Assembly (NCBI GenBank): GCA_030834695.1
Contig: JAUQXK010000097.1
Span: 150,823-214,822, forward strand
Direction: 5' to 3'
DNA from: Desulfobacterales bacterium
GTDB lineage: Bacteria > Desulfobacterota > Desulfobacteria > Desulfobacterales > SpSt-501
Length of the DNA stretch: 64,000 bases
Shown here: piece by piece, positions 52,398 through 62,114 of the stretch
Numbering within the stretch: the stretch's first letter is position 1
How the letters are laid out: every line of letters begins with the position of its first letter
Made by a program: the position numbers and the translations under genes
The notes under the pieces: generated by a model
What the model saw: only the letters and a program-made list of their open reading frames with translations
What the model was told of the DNA's origin: nothing
Database searches by the model: none

Positions 52398-52792
52398 GAT
52401 CGGATCTTTCCGGGAGGCTGATTGGTGCAAATCCCCCGCCTCCCTTTGCCAACGGGAGCAAAGAATTGGGTGGCTCCCCTCGATCTCGTTACCGCATGAT
52501 CGTCCGGTTGATTGACATGCACGTCGCGCCTGCTGTTTCTCTGACATCCCGCAACAGATCAAAAGCCATGCCAGGCCCCATGCGTTTTATAATCCATGGA
52601 TATCACAAAAGAATCGGTCCGGTTCAATCGGCTGCCTTCCAATCAGTTTATTGAGGATCTCAATTTTCTGGTTGTAAATCTCAAATTGTTGATTAGGTTG
52701 ACCTCAGGTATTCATCATGTGCCTCTTTTCGCCGGCCTCACTCTGCATTCCATCCCTCTTCCCCAGCATGGCGATCCAAGGAAACCGTCATC
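52398..52792. other. Gene-free stretch before the sigma-54 activator
   Basis: The region contains no convincing ORF with a ribosome-binding site. It separates divergent genes (PilZ on minus, sigma-54 activator on plus), so it should hold both promoters, but I cannot identify them with confidence. Confidence 0.4.
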
Positions 52793-53992
52793 ATGGCGCA
52801 TAGCGATATCAGCCGGGTTTTTGAGAATCTGGAAAAGCTCAAATCCGAGTGCGATCGCCTTCAAAGGGAGTGCGATCTGCAAAAATCGGCCTTGAAGAAG
52901 TCCCACGATGAACTGGAGCTTGAAGTCGCCCGGCGAACGGCCGAGATCCAGAGGCTCCAGGAGCGGCTTCAGGCCGAGAACACCTACCTGAAGGAGGAGC
53001 TTGCCGGAGCGCATGCCTATGGCGAGATCATCGGCGAAAGCCCATCACTGAAGAGCATCATTGAACGCATCGATCTGGTGGCGCCGACCGGCGCCAGCGT
53101 TCTGGTGCTGGGCGAATCCGGGACCGGCAAGGAGCTGATCGCCCGCGAAATCCACAAGCACAGCCAGCTCGCGGATCGCCCGTTGATCAAGGTCAACTGC
53201 GCCACCATTCCGCGGGAGCTTTACGAAAGTGAATTTTTCGGACACATCAAAGGCTCGTTTACCGGCGCGATCAGCGACCGGTTGGGCCGCTTCGAAGCCG
53301 CTGACGGCGGCACCCTTTTTCTGGACGAAGTCGGCGAGATCCCGACGGGCCTGCAGGGCAAACTGCTGCGGGTGCTTCAGGAGGGAGAATTCGAACGCGT
53401 AGGCGAGGGACGCACGCGCAAAGTGGATGTCCGCATCATCGCGGCCACCAATAAAAATCTGGCGGAGGAGGTCAATAACGGCCGATTTCGCGAGGATTTG
53501 TACTATCGGCTGAACGTCTTCCCCATCGAGATTCCCCCGTTGCGGGACCACAAGGAGGACATTCCTCTGCTGGCCGCCCATTTCATTAAGGTATTTTCAC
53601 AGCGCCTGAACCGTCCGGTTCCCCCTCTGACCGCGGCCAACCTGATGGATTTGAACGCCCACGACTGGCCGGGCAATGTAAGAGAGCTGCAGAACATCAT
53701 CGAACGTGCGCTGATCCTGTCGCCCCACGGCCGCCTGCGCTTCGACCTCCCGCGCATCAACGCCGACATCCCTCCATCGTTCAGCAGCCCGAACGCTGAT
53801 CCGGCCCGGCCCGTCGAATCGATTCTGACCGACTCCGCGGTCAAGGCACTGCAAAAACAGAACATGCTGGCGGCCTTGATTCAATCCGGCTGGAAAGTAT
53901 ACGGCCGCGATGGGGCCGCGCACCGGCTGGGGATCAAGCCGACCACCTTGATCGAGCGTATGCGTCGCCTGCGGATCAAGCGGCCGGGGTGA
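52793..53992 (+). CDS. Sigma-54-dependent activator with N-terminal coiled coil
   Basis: 399 aa. The N terminus (about 5-75) is a coiled coil with no receiver, PAS or GAF. The AAA+ domain has Walker A GESGTGKE (about 107-114), a GSFTGA sigma-54 contact loop (GAFTGA variant with Ser), Walker [11 protein letters not shown] and the sensor [10 protein letters not shown]. The C-terminal Fis-type HTH is [20 protein letters not shown]. Without a sensory domain it may be controlled by protein-protein contact through the coiled coil, as PspF-type activators are. Confidence 0.9.
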   Translation: MAHSDISRVFENLEKLKSECDRLQRECDLQKSALKKSHDELELEVARRTAEIQRLQERLQAENTYLKEELAGAHAYGEIIGESPSLKSIIERIDLVAPTGASVLVLGESGTGKELIAREIHKHSQLADRPLIKVNCATIPRELYESEFFGHIKGSFTGAISDRLGRFEAADGGTLFLDEVGEIPTGLQGKLLRVLQEGEFERVGEGRTRKVDVRIIAATNKNLAEEVNNGRFREDLYYRLNVFPIEIPPLRDHKEDIPLLAAHFIKVFSQRLNRPVPPLTAANLMDLNAHDWPGNVRELQNIIERALILSPHGRLRFDLPRINADIPPSFSSPNADPARPVESILTDSAVKALQKQNMLAALIQSGWKVYGRDGAAHRLGIKPTTLIERMRRLRIKRPG

Positions 53993-54026
53993 TGACTCCT
54001 CTGGCAAGTGAATATCGAGCCCAAGT

Positions 54027-54255
54027 CCGTCGGGGCGGGTTTTCGGCTGCAGCGCGCCGCAACCATCCGTTCAACGAACCAGCGTACGGCAGCAAGCCCG
54101 CTTCATACTTGTCCGGACCGCCCCGGAGGACCGATGCCCACGCAGCCGATAGCCGTCTCTGCCTGCCTGCAGTTCCTCAAGACAGCTTGGGGGCGTGGCA
54201 GGGTCGCCTGAAAAATTGGTTGCGGCGCGCTGCGGCCGAAAACCCGCCCCGACGG
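54027..54255. mobile_element. 229-bp element with 39-bp terminal inverted repeats
   Basis: The arms 54027-54065 and 54217-54255 are complementary over 39 bp with one mismatch; they start CCGTCGGGGCGGGTTTTCGG. The right arm plus following sequence (54218-54300) recurs at 30310-30392. A 25-codon frame (MPTQPIAVSACLQFLKTAWG) lies inside but has no ribosome-binding site. It looks like a non-autonomous MITE-like element in the gap between the sigma-54 activator and the convergent kinase gene. Confidence 0.7.
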
Positions 54256-54320
54256 TGAGTGGCATGACTGAATTTGCCGTATGTTATTGCCGGGGTAATA
54301 ATGCAGGAGCCTTCTCGGCC

Positions 54321-56957
54321 TCACCTGCGCTGCAGCTCATGTTTGACCGCCATCCCGAGGTTCTCCAGGGTGTAAGGCTTTCTCAGATAGATGCCTGCGC
54401 CGAGACGCTGGGCTTCACTCACCCGATCGGTTTCGGAATAGCCGCTGGTGATGACGGCCTTCTGGCCGGGATGCTGTTCCACGACGCGTCGATAGGTTTC
54501 CAGCCCGTCGATGCCGGGCGACATGATCATATCGAGCACCAGCGCCTCGACCGAGTGGGTCTTCAGGTATTCCACGGCCTCTTCGCCGCAAGCGACCGTG
54601 TGCACCTGGTAGCCGAGCTTGGATAGGATCGCCGAGGCGATTTGGCGCTGCTGTTTAACGTCGTCGACCACCAGGATGCGCTCCCCCTTGCCGTGCAAGT
54701 GATCGAGCGAGGAGGCGGAGTCCGCCGGCTCCACTTCCCTCCGGGTGACCGGGAAGTACAGGCTAAACCTCGTCCCCTGCCCCTCGATGCTGCTGACATC
54801 GATGTAACCCTTGTGGTCCTTCACGGTCCCCCAGACCACGGCCATGCCCAGGCCGGTTCCGCTCCGGCCCATTTTCTTCTTGGTAAAGAACGGCTCGAAA
54901 ACGCGCTGCAGGTCCTCGACAGCAATGCCGACCCCGGCATCCGAAACCTCCAGCACCACATAGTCTCCTTCGGTCACATGGTCATAGCCTTGGATCGGTT
55001 GGTCGACATAGGCGTTGCGGGTTGACATCCTGATCGTACCGCCATCGGGCATGGCCTCGGCCGCATTGGAGACCAGATTCATAACCGTTTTCGACAAATG
55101 CACCGGAGACCCCATGATGTTCATGAGGCCGGAGTCCAGCCGGCGATCGACCCGGACATGCGGGTGGAAGGATTGGAGCTTCCTGAATTCGGGGCTTCTC
55201 AGATACTCCAGGACGATGTCGTTCAAATTGAGCACCTCGGATACCGACACCCCGCGGCGGGCCAGCGTCAGCAGGTCCTGCACGATCGCCGCTGCCTTGC
55301 GGCCGGAATCGCGGATGGTTTCGATCGGCATCCGCAAGGGGCTGTCGTCGGGGAGATCCAGCAGGAGCAGGTCCGGGTAACTCACGATTCCGGAGAGGAT
55401 GTTGTTGAGGTCGTGGGCGACCCCGCCGGCCAGAGCGCCGATGGCCTTCATCTTCTGCGCCCGCTGGAGCTCCTCCTCCAGCTCCTGCTTCTGCAGCTCG
55501 GACTGTTTGCGCTCGGAAATGTCCCGGCAGAGCCCTCGAAAACCGATGACGCTGCCCTCTGCGCTGACCATCGGCGATGCCGTGAGATCGATGGCGATCC
55601 GCCGGCCGTCCCGCATCCGAATCTCGAAATCCTGAACGCCGGACGGCCGAACGGTTTTGTAAATCTGCCCGAACATCCGGAGCATTTTTTGAGCCGTCTC
55701 CGGCGTTGTGTATTCCCGGTAGTTGATGCCGGCGATTTCTTCGGCCGGCAAGCCCGTAATTCGGCAAAGGGCCGGGTTGAAAAAAATCAGATTCCCGCGC
55801 AGGTCGACTTCAAAGTAACCTTCCCCGATGCCCTCGATGATGGTCCGGTATTTCTGCTCGCTGCTCTTGAGCGCCTCGTCGGCTGCCTTGCGGCCGGTCA
55901 CATCTGTAAAGATGGTGGCGAAGCCGTTGCGGCCCCACGGGGCGATGGAGATGTCGAAGTACCGCCCCATGGGAGCGAAAAACGCCTCCAGGTGAGCCGG
56001 AACACCGGACAGCACGACTCGGCTGAACTCCGCCAGATAGGGTGGCGTCTGGGTCTTGTACACCTCGGTGCCGAGCCGACCGACCATCTCGGCGCGTTTG
56101 AATCCCAGGATGCGTTCGCACTGGGGGTTGCAGTCGACAATCCGGTAATTCGAAGGATGGCCGGCGCCGTCGAGGATCGCTTCATGCAGGATCACGCCTT
56201 CGGCCATGTTGGCGAAAAGCGAGCGCAGGCGCTCGGCGCTCTCAGCCAGAAGCGCCTCGGAGGCGGCGATGCGTTTACGGGCGGTCTCCGCCCGCCTGAA
56301 AAGAACGGCCAGAAAACCCAGCCCCGACAACCCCAGCAGGCTGAGCGCAATGGCCGGCAGGCAGTGCTCGAAAATACCCCAACCCCAATTACTGGCATCG
56401 ACGTCGATTCCCAGCACGGCCAGTGCCATAGCGCCTTCCGCAGGCTTGATCGGAATCAGGGCACTGACCCAGTTCCCCCAGCGATCGCGCGCCGGGCCCT
56501 CGACAGCCTCTCTGCCGGTGGCGAAAACCTCCCGGAAGGTATCCGTCGCCTCCTCATACTCTTGGCCGGGCGGCGAGTGGTCCGGCGAATCGCCGGGCTC
56601 GGAGTCCGCTAGAAAAACCACCCGGCCGTCCGGCAATTGCTTCGTGATGTAAATGAAGCGGAATTTGCCGTTGGCCGAGCACATCAATTGGAGCTGGGAT
56701 TTGATCTGCTGGTAATCCGGGGAATCGAGGTCGGACGGCGTCCCGGTCAGGTTGATGACCCGCCAGGGGTTCAAAATATCCGCCACCAGCCGCGCCTGGA
56801 CGAGAAGCTCGGAGCGCAGGTGCGCATCCTGAGATCTGCCCATCCAGAAAGCGGCCGCGCTGCCCGCAGCCACGACGGCCACCGCCATGAGGCCGCACAG
56901 CCGCACCCAGTTGAAGCCGGCATTGACTTTGCTGGATGGATAAGAGCCGCGTTGCAT
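54321..56957 (-). CDS. Hybrid sensor histidine kinase with C-terminal receiver
   Basis: An ~878-aa kinase. TM1 (about 18-39) and TM2 (about 192-218) flank an extracytoplasmic sensor. Two PAS domains follow (about 245-365 and 372-490), then a HisKA motif GGVAHDLNNILSGIVSYPDL, a HATPase with NLVSNAAEAM, DAGVGI and GTGLGMAVVWG, and a C-terminal receiver (RILVVDDVKQQRQIA; acceptor Asp in LVLDMIMSPGIDG). There is no output domain, so the signal must pass to another protein. The adjacent sigma-54 activator lacks a receiver. The start is chosen at the Met shortly before TM1; longer starts exist to 57125. Confidence 0.88.
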   Translation of the reverse strand: MQRGSYPSSKVNAGFNWVRLCGLMAVAVVAAGSAAAFWMGRSQDAHLRSELLVQARLVADILNPWRVINLTGTPSDLDSPDYQQIKSQLQLMCSANGKFRFIYITKQLPDGRVVFLADSEPGDSPDHSPPGQEYEEATDTFREVFATGREAVEGPARDRWGNWVSALIPIKPAEGAMALAVLGIDVDASNWGWGIFEHCLPAIALSLLGLSGLGFLAVLFRRAETARKRIAASEALLAESAERLRSLFANMAEGVILHEAILDGAGHPSNYRIVDCNPQCERILGFKRAEMVGRLGTEVYKTQTPPYLAEFSRVVLSGVPAHLEAFFAPMGRYFDISIAPWGRNGFATIFTDVTGRKAADEALKSSEQKYRTIIEGIGEGYFEVDLRGNLIFFNPALCRITGLPAEEIAGINYREYTTPETAQKMLRMFGQIYKTVRPSGVQDFEIRMRDGRRIAIDLTASPMVSAEGSVIGFRGLCRDISERKQSELQKQELEEELQRAQKMKAIGALAGGVAHDLNNILSGIVSYPDLLLLDLPDDSPLRMPIETIRDSGRKAAAIVQDLLTLARRGVSVSEVLNLNDIVLEYLRSPEFRKLQSFHPHVRVDRRLDSGLMNIMGSPVHLSKTVMNLVSNAAEAMPDGGTIRMSTRNAYVDQPIQGYDHVTEGDYVVLEVSDAGVGIAVEDLQRVFEPFFTKKKMGRSGTGLGMAVVWGTVKDHKGYIDVSSIEGQGTRFSLYFPVTRREVEPADSASSLDHLHGKGERILVVDDVKQQRQIASAILSKLGYQVHTVACGEEAVEYLKTHSVEALVLDMIMSPGIDGLETYRRVVEQHPGQKAVITSGYSETDRVSEAQRLGAGIYLRKPYTLENLGMAVKHELQRR

Positions 56958-57194
56958 TCGATCCCGGATGCTCCCTGACGCCCTATTGGGGCTGTGCAAT
57001 GGAATCAACTGCCTCTGCGGCATTTCGCAACGGAAAGAGATCGGACGGGAAAAAGAGCGGCAGCGCGAAACCCGGGCGAAATGGCCGATAGAGGCACCAG
57101 CACTAAGATCGGCCATCGCGCGCAAAAACTTTATAAATTCTCAAGTGTTGGCAGATGAGCGGAGCGCCGGCGGCCCTCAGGGCAGCATGCGGCT

Positions 57195-57548
57195 TTATCC
57201 GCCGGACAGCTTCGCCACAAACCCTTTCTGTTTCAGGGCGGCAAGGACGCTCTCCCGGTGGTCGCCCTGGATCAGAATTTCGCCGTCCTTGACCGATCCG
57301 CCCGCCCCGCAGCGCTGCTTTAATTCGGTCGCAAGCGCCTGGAGGTTGCTGTCCTCGAGCCGGAACCCAGCGGCTACCGTAACGGTTTTCCCGCCCCGGC
57401 CTTTGACCTCGCGTCGGATGCGGATGACGCCGTCCGCCGGTACGGATGGTGTCTGCTTTTTTCGACACACACAAGCATCGAGCGGCTTGGCGCACGCAGG
57501 GCAGAAGCGTCCCCCTTCCGTACTATAGACCAGTCTGGAATTGGCCAT
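57195..57548 (-). CDS. yciH: SUI1/YciH family translation factor
   Basis: 117 aa. An N-terminal zinc-knuckle-like CPACAKPLDACVC (about 16-28) precedes the SUI1/eIF1 fold (IRIRREVKGRGGKTVTVAAG, then LKQRCGAGGSVKDGEILIQGD). Bacterial YciH influences start-codon selection. The stop is 70 bp before the upstream end of the kinase gene; the start is 28 bp after lplA on the same strand. Confidence 0.9.
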   Translation of the reverse strand: MANSRLVYSTEGGRFCPACAKPLDACVCRKKQTPSVPADGVIRIRREVKGRGGKTVTVAAGFRLEDSNLQALATELKQRCGAGGSVKDGEILIQGDHRESVLAALKQKGFVAKLSGG

Positions 57549-57576
57549 TTATCGCTCCAGGATCATTCTCGATCTC

Positions 57577-58626
57577 TCAGCCGCCGAACACCGCCAGCCA
57601 GTCGCCCACTCCGACGCCGGGGGTTTCCAGCGCATTATCGGCATAAAAGGCCTCGATCGCTTCACGAACCTCGTGGACGATCCGGCCCTCGAGCTCGGCT
57701 TCCAGGTGCTGGATCTTTTTCGCCGGATAGCAAAAGAAGTCGCCTGAAATGGAGACGCCGGCGAGCCGGCCGTCGGATACTTCAAAGTCCGCACGGATCA
57801 GCCCGCCCCGGCATTTATGAACCTTCTGAACCACGTGGACGCCCGAGCGGATCTTGACGTTGCGCTCCGCACCGGGCCTCCGGCGCTGGATCAGCCAGGC
57901 GTCGGCCAACATCACGGACCCCAGCTCATCCATTTTGGCACGCAGCGCGTCATCGGGTGTCTTCGGCTGGAACGGCCCCACCAGCTCGCCGAACGCCTCG
58001 ATCATCAGAGCGTTCAGACGCTCTTCGGTCCATTGCGCCGCCCTTTCTTCACCCAGCTCCCGACGGATCGTCGAAAGATTCTCCGTCAGCGTCTTATGGA
58101 CCTTGTCGCGGAACTTCTCGTCCGGCACCTTCAGGATGCGCGTCATCATCCCGTAGTTGAAGTCGACGATGAGGTTGCCGACGAAAACCACGCAGCCGCC
58201 GACCTCCCCCACCCCGCTGCCGCTGATCTTGCGGCCCCCGGCGATGACATCGTTGATCGGTTTGTACTCGGCCGGAATTCCGAGCCGTCTGTAGACGTCG
58301 ACCACCGGAGACAGGAACTTGCGGTAAAAGGCTTCCTTGGAGGCGGGAATGCGCGCATCGCCGCGCGGAAGGACCAGCTGGAAAAAGAGCTGGCCGCCGT
58401 CCAGATAGACCGCCCCGCCGCCCACGTCCCGGCGGAACACCGGGATTCCGTTCGTCCGGCAGAAGTCTAAATCCACTTCATGCTCGGCATCCTGATGAAA
58501 CCCGATGCAGACATACGGGCTTGCCGGGGAGAGGAGGATCAGGCCCTCCCGGCCGAGTTCGGCCATGGCGTGGTAGATCAGCTGCGAATCCTCCCAGGGT
58601 ACTTTTCCGAGAAGGTAAAGGTCCAT
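57577..58626 (-). CDS. lplA: Lipoate-protein ligase A-like protein
   Basis: 349 aa of the BPL/LplA/LipB fold: LLSPASPYVCIGFHQDAEHE, FRRDVGGGAVYLDGGQLFFQ (lipoyl-AMP pocket) and the catalytic-lysine region GRKISGSGVGEVGGCVVFVG. A C-terminal accessory domain is present. It attaches lipoate or octanoate to carrier-protein lysines. It lies 45 bp after the HdrD-like gene in an operon with a GcvH-like carrier, so a dedicated role in lipoylating that protein is plausible, as in sHdr systems (inference). Confidence 0.88.
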   Translation of the reverse strand: MDLYLLGKVPWEDSQLIYHAMAELGREGLILLSPASPYVCIGFHQDAEHEVDLDFCRTNGIPVFRRDVGGGAVYLDGGQLFFQLVLPRGDARIPASKEAFYRKFLSPVVDVYRRLGIPAEYKPINDVIAGGRKISGSGVGEVGGCVVFVGNLIVDFNYGMMTRILKVPDEKFRDKVHKTLTENLSTIRRELGEERAAQWTEERLNALMIEAFGELVGPFQPKTPDDALRAKMDELGSVMLADAWLIQRRRPGAERNVKIRSGVHVVQKVHKCRGGLIRADFEVSDGRLAGVSISGDFFCYPAKKIQHLEAELEGRIVHEVREAIEAFYADNALETPGVGVGDWLAVFGG

Positions 58627-58671
58627 AGGGTTCGTTTGACGGCTAAGGGTTAAAAGACGAAAGGGGCACTG

Positions 58672-59877
58672 TCACGATTTGGCCGGCGTGGCCGGAATCA
58701 AGGCTTTACGGACCAGCTGCACGATATCCAATACGTCGAGCGGGATCTTGTTGCGCTTGACGCAGCTGGTCATCGTGCGCACGCACTGCTGGCAGGAGGT
58801 GATCACCGCCCGGGCGCCGGTTGAAAGGACCTCATCGATCTTGTCCCGGGCGATCTTGGCGGCCAGATCGGCGTCCACCATCTCAAGGTTCCCCCCGCCG
58901 CCGCAGCACATGCATTTTTCCCGGTTATGCGGCAGCTCGACGAGCGTGACCCCGGGGATGCTGCGGATGACCTCGCGCGGCTCCTCGAAAACACGAGCGC
59001 CGCGGCCCAGGTCGCAGGGGTCGTGGTAGGTGACCGTCAGCGGAAGCTCGGCGAGCGGCACTTTCCCGGCGCGCACCAGGCGCAGAAGCAATTCCGGCGC
59101 GGATAGAAGCTCGAGATCGGTCTCGTAGTACTCACGCCACATCTGATAGCAGGAGGGGCAGGCGAAAACCACGGTCTTGGCGCCTTTGGCTTTTACCGCG
59201 GCAAGGTTCTGGGACTTGAAATCCGCGAACATCTCCATCAGGCCGGCACCCAGCAGCGGAAACCCGCAGCACCATTCGTCCTCCCCGAGCAGCGTGAAAT
59301 CGACCCCGGCGGCGTCCATGATCTCGGCCAGGGCGATCGGAATCTTCTGGGCCAGCGGGAAGTAGGCCGACACGCAGCCGGTGATGTAGACCACTTCGGC
59401 TTGCGGCCTAACGTACCGGTCCGCCGGCGGCCGGCGCATGTCTTCGACCCACTCCGTGCGCTCGGAATTGTCCTCGCCGAAGACGTTGCGGCTCTTGGCC
59501 AGGTTCGCTCGGATCATGTCGATCTTGGACGGATAAGCCTTTTCCTGTACCAGGTCCTCGCGCAGCGAAAGCCACAGCTCCTTCAACCGAATGCCCAGCG
59601 GGCAGATCTCCTCGCAGTTGCTGCAGAGCGTGCACCGAAACACCGTATCGGCGTAATGCTTCAGCTCTTCGAGCGACGGCGGCCGCCTTCCGAGAAGTTT
59701 TGAAAATATACCCGTCCGGGACTTGAGATGGCGCTTGAGCCCCTTCATCCGATAGACGGCCGATAGCTCGCCGTTCATGGCGGCGCAGGCCGCCGGACAC
59801 ACGTCGGCGCACAGCCGGCAGTTGGTGCAGGCGTCCATCTCGAACAGCTGGCGGATGGTGAAGTTTGCTTTGGACAT
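58672..59877 (-). CDS. HdrD/GlpC-like CCG-domain iron-sulfur protein
   Basis: 401 aa. Two N-terminal [4Fe-4S] motifs (C17, C20, C23, C27 and C82, C85, C88, C92) precede two CCG domains: C168...C203-C204...C240-xx-C243 and C288...C324-C325...C362-xx-C365. This is the HdrD/DsrK/TmcB/GlpC architecture, where CCG clusters handle thiol/disulfide or quinone-linked electron transfer. Start 59877 lies two bases after the GcvH-like stop. Close coupling to a lipoyl carrier suggests the dithiol of lipoate is the substrate (inference). Confidence 0.9.
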   Translation of the reverse strand: MSKANFTIRQLFEMDACTNCRLCADVCPAACAAMNGELSAVYRMKGLKRHLKSRTGIFSKLLGRRPPSLEELKHYADTVFRCTLCSNCEEICPLGIRLKELWLSLREDLVQEKAYPSKIDMIRANLAKSRNVFGEDNSERTEWVEDMRRPPADRYVRPQAEVVYITGCVSAYFPLAQKIPIALAEIMDAAGVDFTLLGEDEWCCGFPLLGAGLMEMFADFKSQNLAAVKAKGAKTVVFACPSCYQMWREYYETDLELLSAPELLLRLVRAGKVPLAELPLTVTYHDPCDLGRGARVFEEPREVIRSIPGVTLVELPHNREKCMCCGGGGNLEMVDADLAAKIARDKIDEVLSTGARAVITSCQQCVRTMTSCVKRNKIPLDVLDIVQLVRKALIPATPAKS

Positions 59878-59879
59878 GG

Positions 59880-60302
59880 TTATTTTTTCGCGAACTTGGC
59901 GATTTCTTCCAGCATCCACGTGCGGATGGCCTCGGCTCCGTGAATCAGCTGGCCGAGATCGGCCTGGTTGTCCGGCTTGATTTTATACATCCAGCCCTTG
60001 CCGTAGCAGTCCTCGTTGATCAGGCCCGGGTTGCCTTCCAACTCCTCATTGACATCGGCCAGCTCGCCGTTGACCGGGGCGTTGACCTTGCCGAGCCATT
60101 TGCCGGACTCGACCTTGGCGAAGCGCTTCCCGGCCTCCAGTGCCTTGCCCGGCTCCGGCAGCTGCACGAAAACGATCTTGCCGGCCAGCTTCTGGGCGAA
60201 GTCGTTCATTCCCATCACCAGTAGATCTCCGTCCGCCTTGACCCAGTAGTGGTCCTTCTCGTAATAGAGGTCCTCGGGTAGGTTGTAGCCTTCTATGTCC
60301 AT
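59880..60302 (-). CDS. GcvH-like lipoyl carrier protein
   Basis: 140 aa, with the H-protein fold and the lipoylation motif VESGKWLGKVNAPVNGEL, where Lys68 is the expected lipoyl-lysine. No gcvT or gcvP is nearby, so this is unlikely to be the glycine-cleavage H protein. It resembles the lipoate-binding proteins that accompany Hdr-like complexes. It lies between a multihaem cytochrome gene (11 bp upstream) and an HdrD-like gene (2 bp downstream). GAGGAGG is found six bases before the ATG. Confidence 0.88.
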   Translation of the reverse strand: MDIEGYNLPEDLYYEKDHYWVKADGDLLVMGMNDFAQKLAGKIVFVQLPEPGKALEAGKRFAKVESGKWLGKVNAPVNGELADVNEELEGNPGLINEDCYGKGWMYKIKPDNQADLGQLIHGAEAIRTWMLEEIAKFAKK

Positions 60303-60313
60303 GACCCCTCCTC

Positions 60314-62083
60314 TTATTTATGGCGTTGCGCCGCGTTCAGCGCCAGCAGCGCCGGCGCCAGCACGATGTGGAACATGCGGCTGAACGGCAGATAAGCCAC
60401 GAATGCGCCGGTCAGCACGGCATGAAGATACCACACGGCGCCGTAGATGTCTTCCAACCAGGGAACTCCGTAAAAAAATCGGCCGACGGCGTCGCCGACG
60501 AATGCGTAGGAGGACCCGGCCGGATAACCGGTCATCGCGATCCGCATTCCCTCCAGAACAAAACCGACCAGCACGACGGCGGCGAGCAGGCCGGCGGCCA
60601 GCCGGCCCTGCCGCGGCATCCCCGGCAGCTTCGCAGAGGGCCTTCGGGTGCGAAGCATGGCAGCCGCCGCGCCCACGATGACCATCAGGCCGGTCAGGTC
60701 GAAGAACATGCCGTGCCACGGGTGGTTCTTGTCCAGCATCGCCCAGGGCCATTCCTTCTCGGGCACCCATAGAGACGCCAGGAGCGCGGCAAGGCCCCAG
60801 AGAAAACGAAGCATAAACGGCCACATCATCAAGCCGTGGACCAGCCAGCGTGAAGGCGACTGCCGGCGAAATTTGAGCTGCAGCAATCCATCCAGAACCA
60901 GGATTTTCAGGACGCTGAAAATGCTGGATGAAAAAACGGTTCTGAAAATCTCGTGGATGATCCGTCCGAATTTGTTGAACGGGCTTGCTGCAGCAACCCC
61001 AGGGAGGGAACCGGAAAGCCAGTAGGAAAGGCTTCCGATCAGACCGACGGCAAACACGACCAAGGCAAGCCGCGTGGTCGTATCGGCGGTTGAAAAGGTG
61101 GCGGCGTGGCAGGGGAGACACACGATGCTCTTGGCCGGCAGCACCATGGCGGCGGCGCCGACCGCGTTCGTGCGGTGGTGGCAGCGGCGGCAGGCGGCTT
61201 CGTCGTCGGTCAGCGTCATGGCATGCGTCCGGCTCGGGTTGCTCTCCTCTCGCACCCAGCCGATGAGGCCGCTCCCCTTATCCTTGAAGGGCAACACCTG
61301 CTTGAGATGGCACGCTCCGCAGGCGACCGACAGGTGGGCATCGTGTGTGACCGCTTCGTCGTGGCGCACGTGGCACTGACGGCAGTCGCCCGGCTTCTGG
61401 CGAGAGTGCTCGTATCGGGCTGCCTGCGGGTGACACGTCAGGCACGCAACTTCGGCGTGCGGGCGGAACCCGTCCGGCCCCATGTCGATGATCGGCAGGG
61501 CCGCGGCCTTGGCCGCGCGGACAACCGCGCTATCCGGCCCGTGGCAGGCAAGGCACAGCGTCTTGGAGTGCTGAACCGCACCGGGAGTTTTAAGGTCCAC
61601 CCGGCGATGGCAGCTCATGCAGCCTTCATCATCTGCGGAGAGCCCCGGGAGGCGATCCCGTGTTTCGTGGCAACCGCCGCATTGGCTCGCCGCCGGCTTG
61701 GACGGATCAAACGTTCCCCGGTCGTTAATTCTCAGCTGGGTGTGCGGATCGTGGCAGTCGCGGCAGCGCCGATAGTCTTGCTCGGCGTTCAACGGCTGGC
61801 CGGCGTGCCGCCCGGCCTCCAGATCGGTAAAAACCGCATCATGGCAGCCGGCACATTGTTGTGGCTGAAAGCGGCTGCCGGACGGCTGGTTTACGTTGGA
61901 AGGGTCTGGGTGCAGCGCCTGTTTGGCAATTTCGCCGTGGCAGTCCAGGCACATGATCTGCCCGTGCGCCGAAACGTGCCAGCGCGCCTCGTCCACCAGC
62001 CAATCTGCGCGAACGTCACCGTCCACGCCAATGATGGTAAACAAGACCAGAATAGTTGACGCAAAAATCCGCATGGAAATCAT
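60314..62083 (-). CDS. Undecahaem cytochrome c fused to a cytochrome-b-like membrane domain
   Basis: 589 aa. A signal or anchor segment (about 4-22) is followed by a ~310-residue periplasmic region with eleven CxxCH haem-c motifs (CLDCH, CAGCH, CRDCH, CGGCH, CMSCH, CLACH, CLTCH, CRQCH, CGACH, CRRCH, CLPCH). The C-terminal ~250 residues contain about five TM helices with conserved-looking His residues (NKFGRIIHEI, WLVHGLMMW, HPWHGMFFD, WYLHAVLTG, RMFHIVLAP), resembling NarI/HdrE/DsrM-type cytochrome b. It joins functions that are separate subunits in Tmc, Hmc and Dsr complexes, and would exchange electrons between cytoplasmic CCG protein, menaquinone and periplasmic cytochromes. Confidence 0.85.
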   Translation of the reverse strand: MISMRIFASTILVLFTIIGVDGDVRADWLVDEARWHVSAHGQIMCLDCHGEIAKQALHPDPSNVNQPSGSRFQPQQCAGCHDAVFTDLEAGRHAGQPLNAEQDYRRCRDCHDPHTQLRINDRGTFDPSKPAASQCGGCHETRDRLPGLSADDEGCMSCHRRVDLKTPGAVQHSKTLCLACHGPDSAVVRAAKAAALPIIDMGPDGFRPHAEVACLTCHPQAARYEHSRQKPGDCRQCHVRHDEAVTHDAHLSVACGACHLKQVLPFKDKGSGLIGWVREESNPSRTHAMTLTDDEAACRRCHHRTNAVGAAAMVLPAKSIVCLPCHAATFSTADTTTRLALVVFAVGLIGSLSYWLSGSLPGVAAASPFNKFGRIIHEIFRTVFSSSIFSVLKILVLDGLLQLKFRRQSPSRWLVHGLMMWPFMLRFLWGLAALLASLWVPEKEWPWAMLDKNHPWHGMFFDLTGLMVIVGAAAAMLRTRRPSAKLPGMPRQGRLAAGLLAAVVLVGFVLEGMRIAMTGYPAGSSYAFVGDAVGRFFYGVPWLEDIYGAVWYLHAVLTGAFVAYLPFSRMFHIVLAPALLALNAAQRHK

Positions 62084-62114
62084 CGCAGTTAGAACAGGTC
62101 TACGCTAAAAATAC

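Noticed and set aside
59880-60302. Glycine-cleavage H protein of a normal GCV system
   Set aside because: No gcvT, gcvPA or gcvPB nearby, and the neighbours are a multihaem cytochrome and an HdrD-like protein; treated as a GcvH-like carrier of another system.
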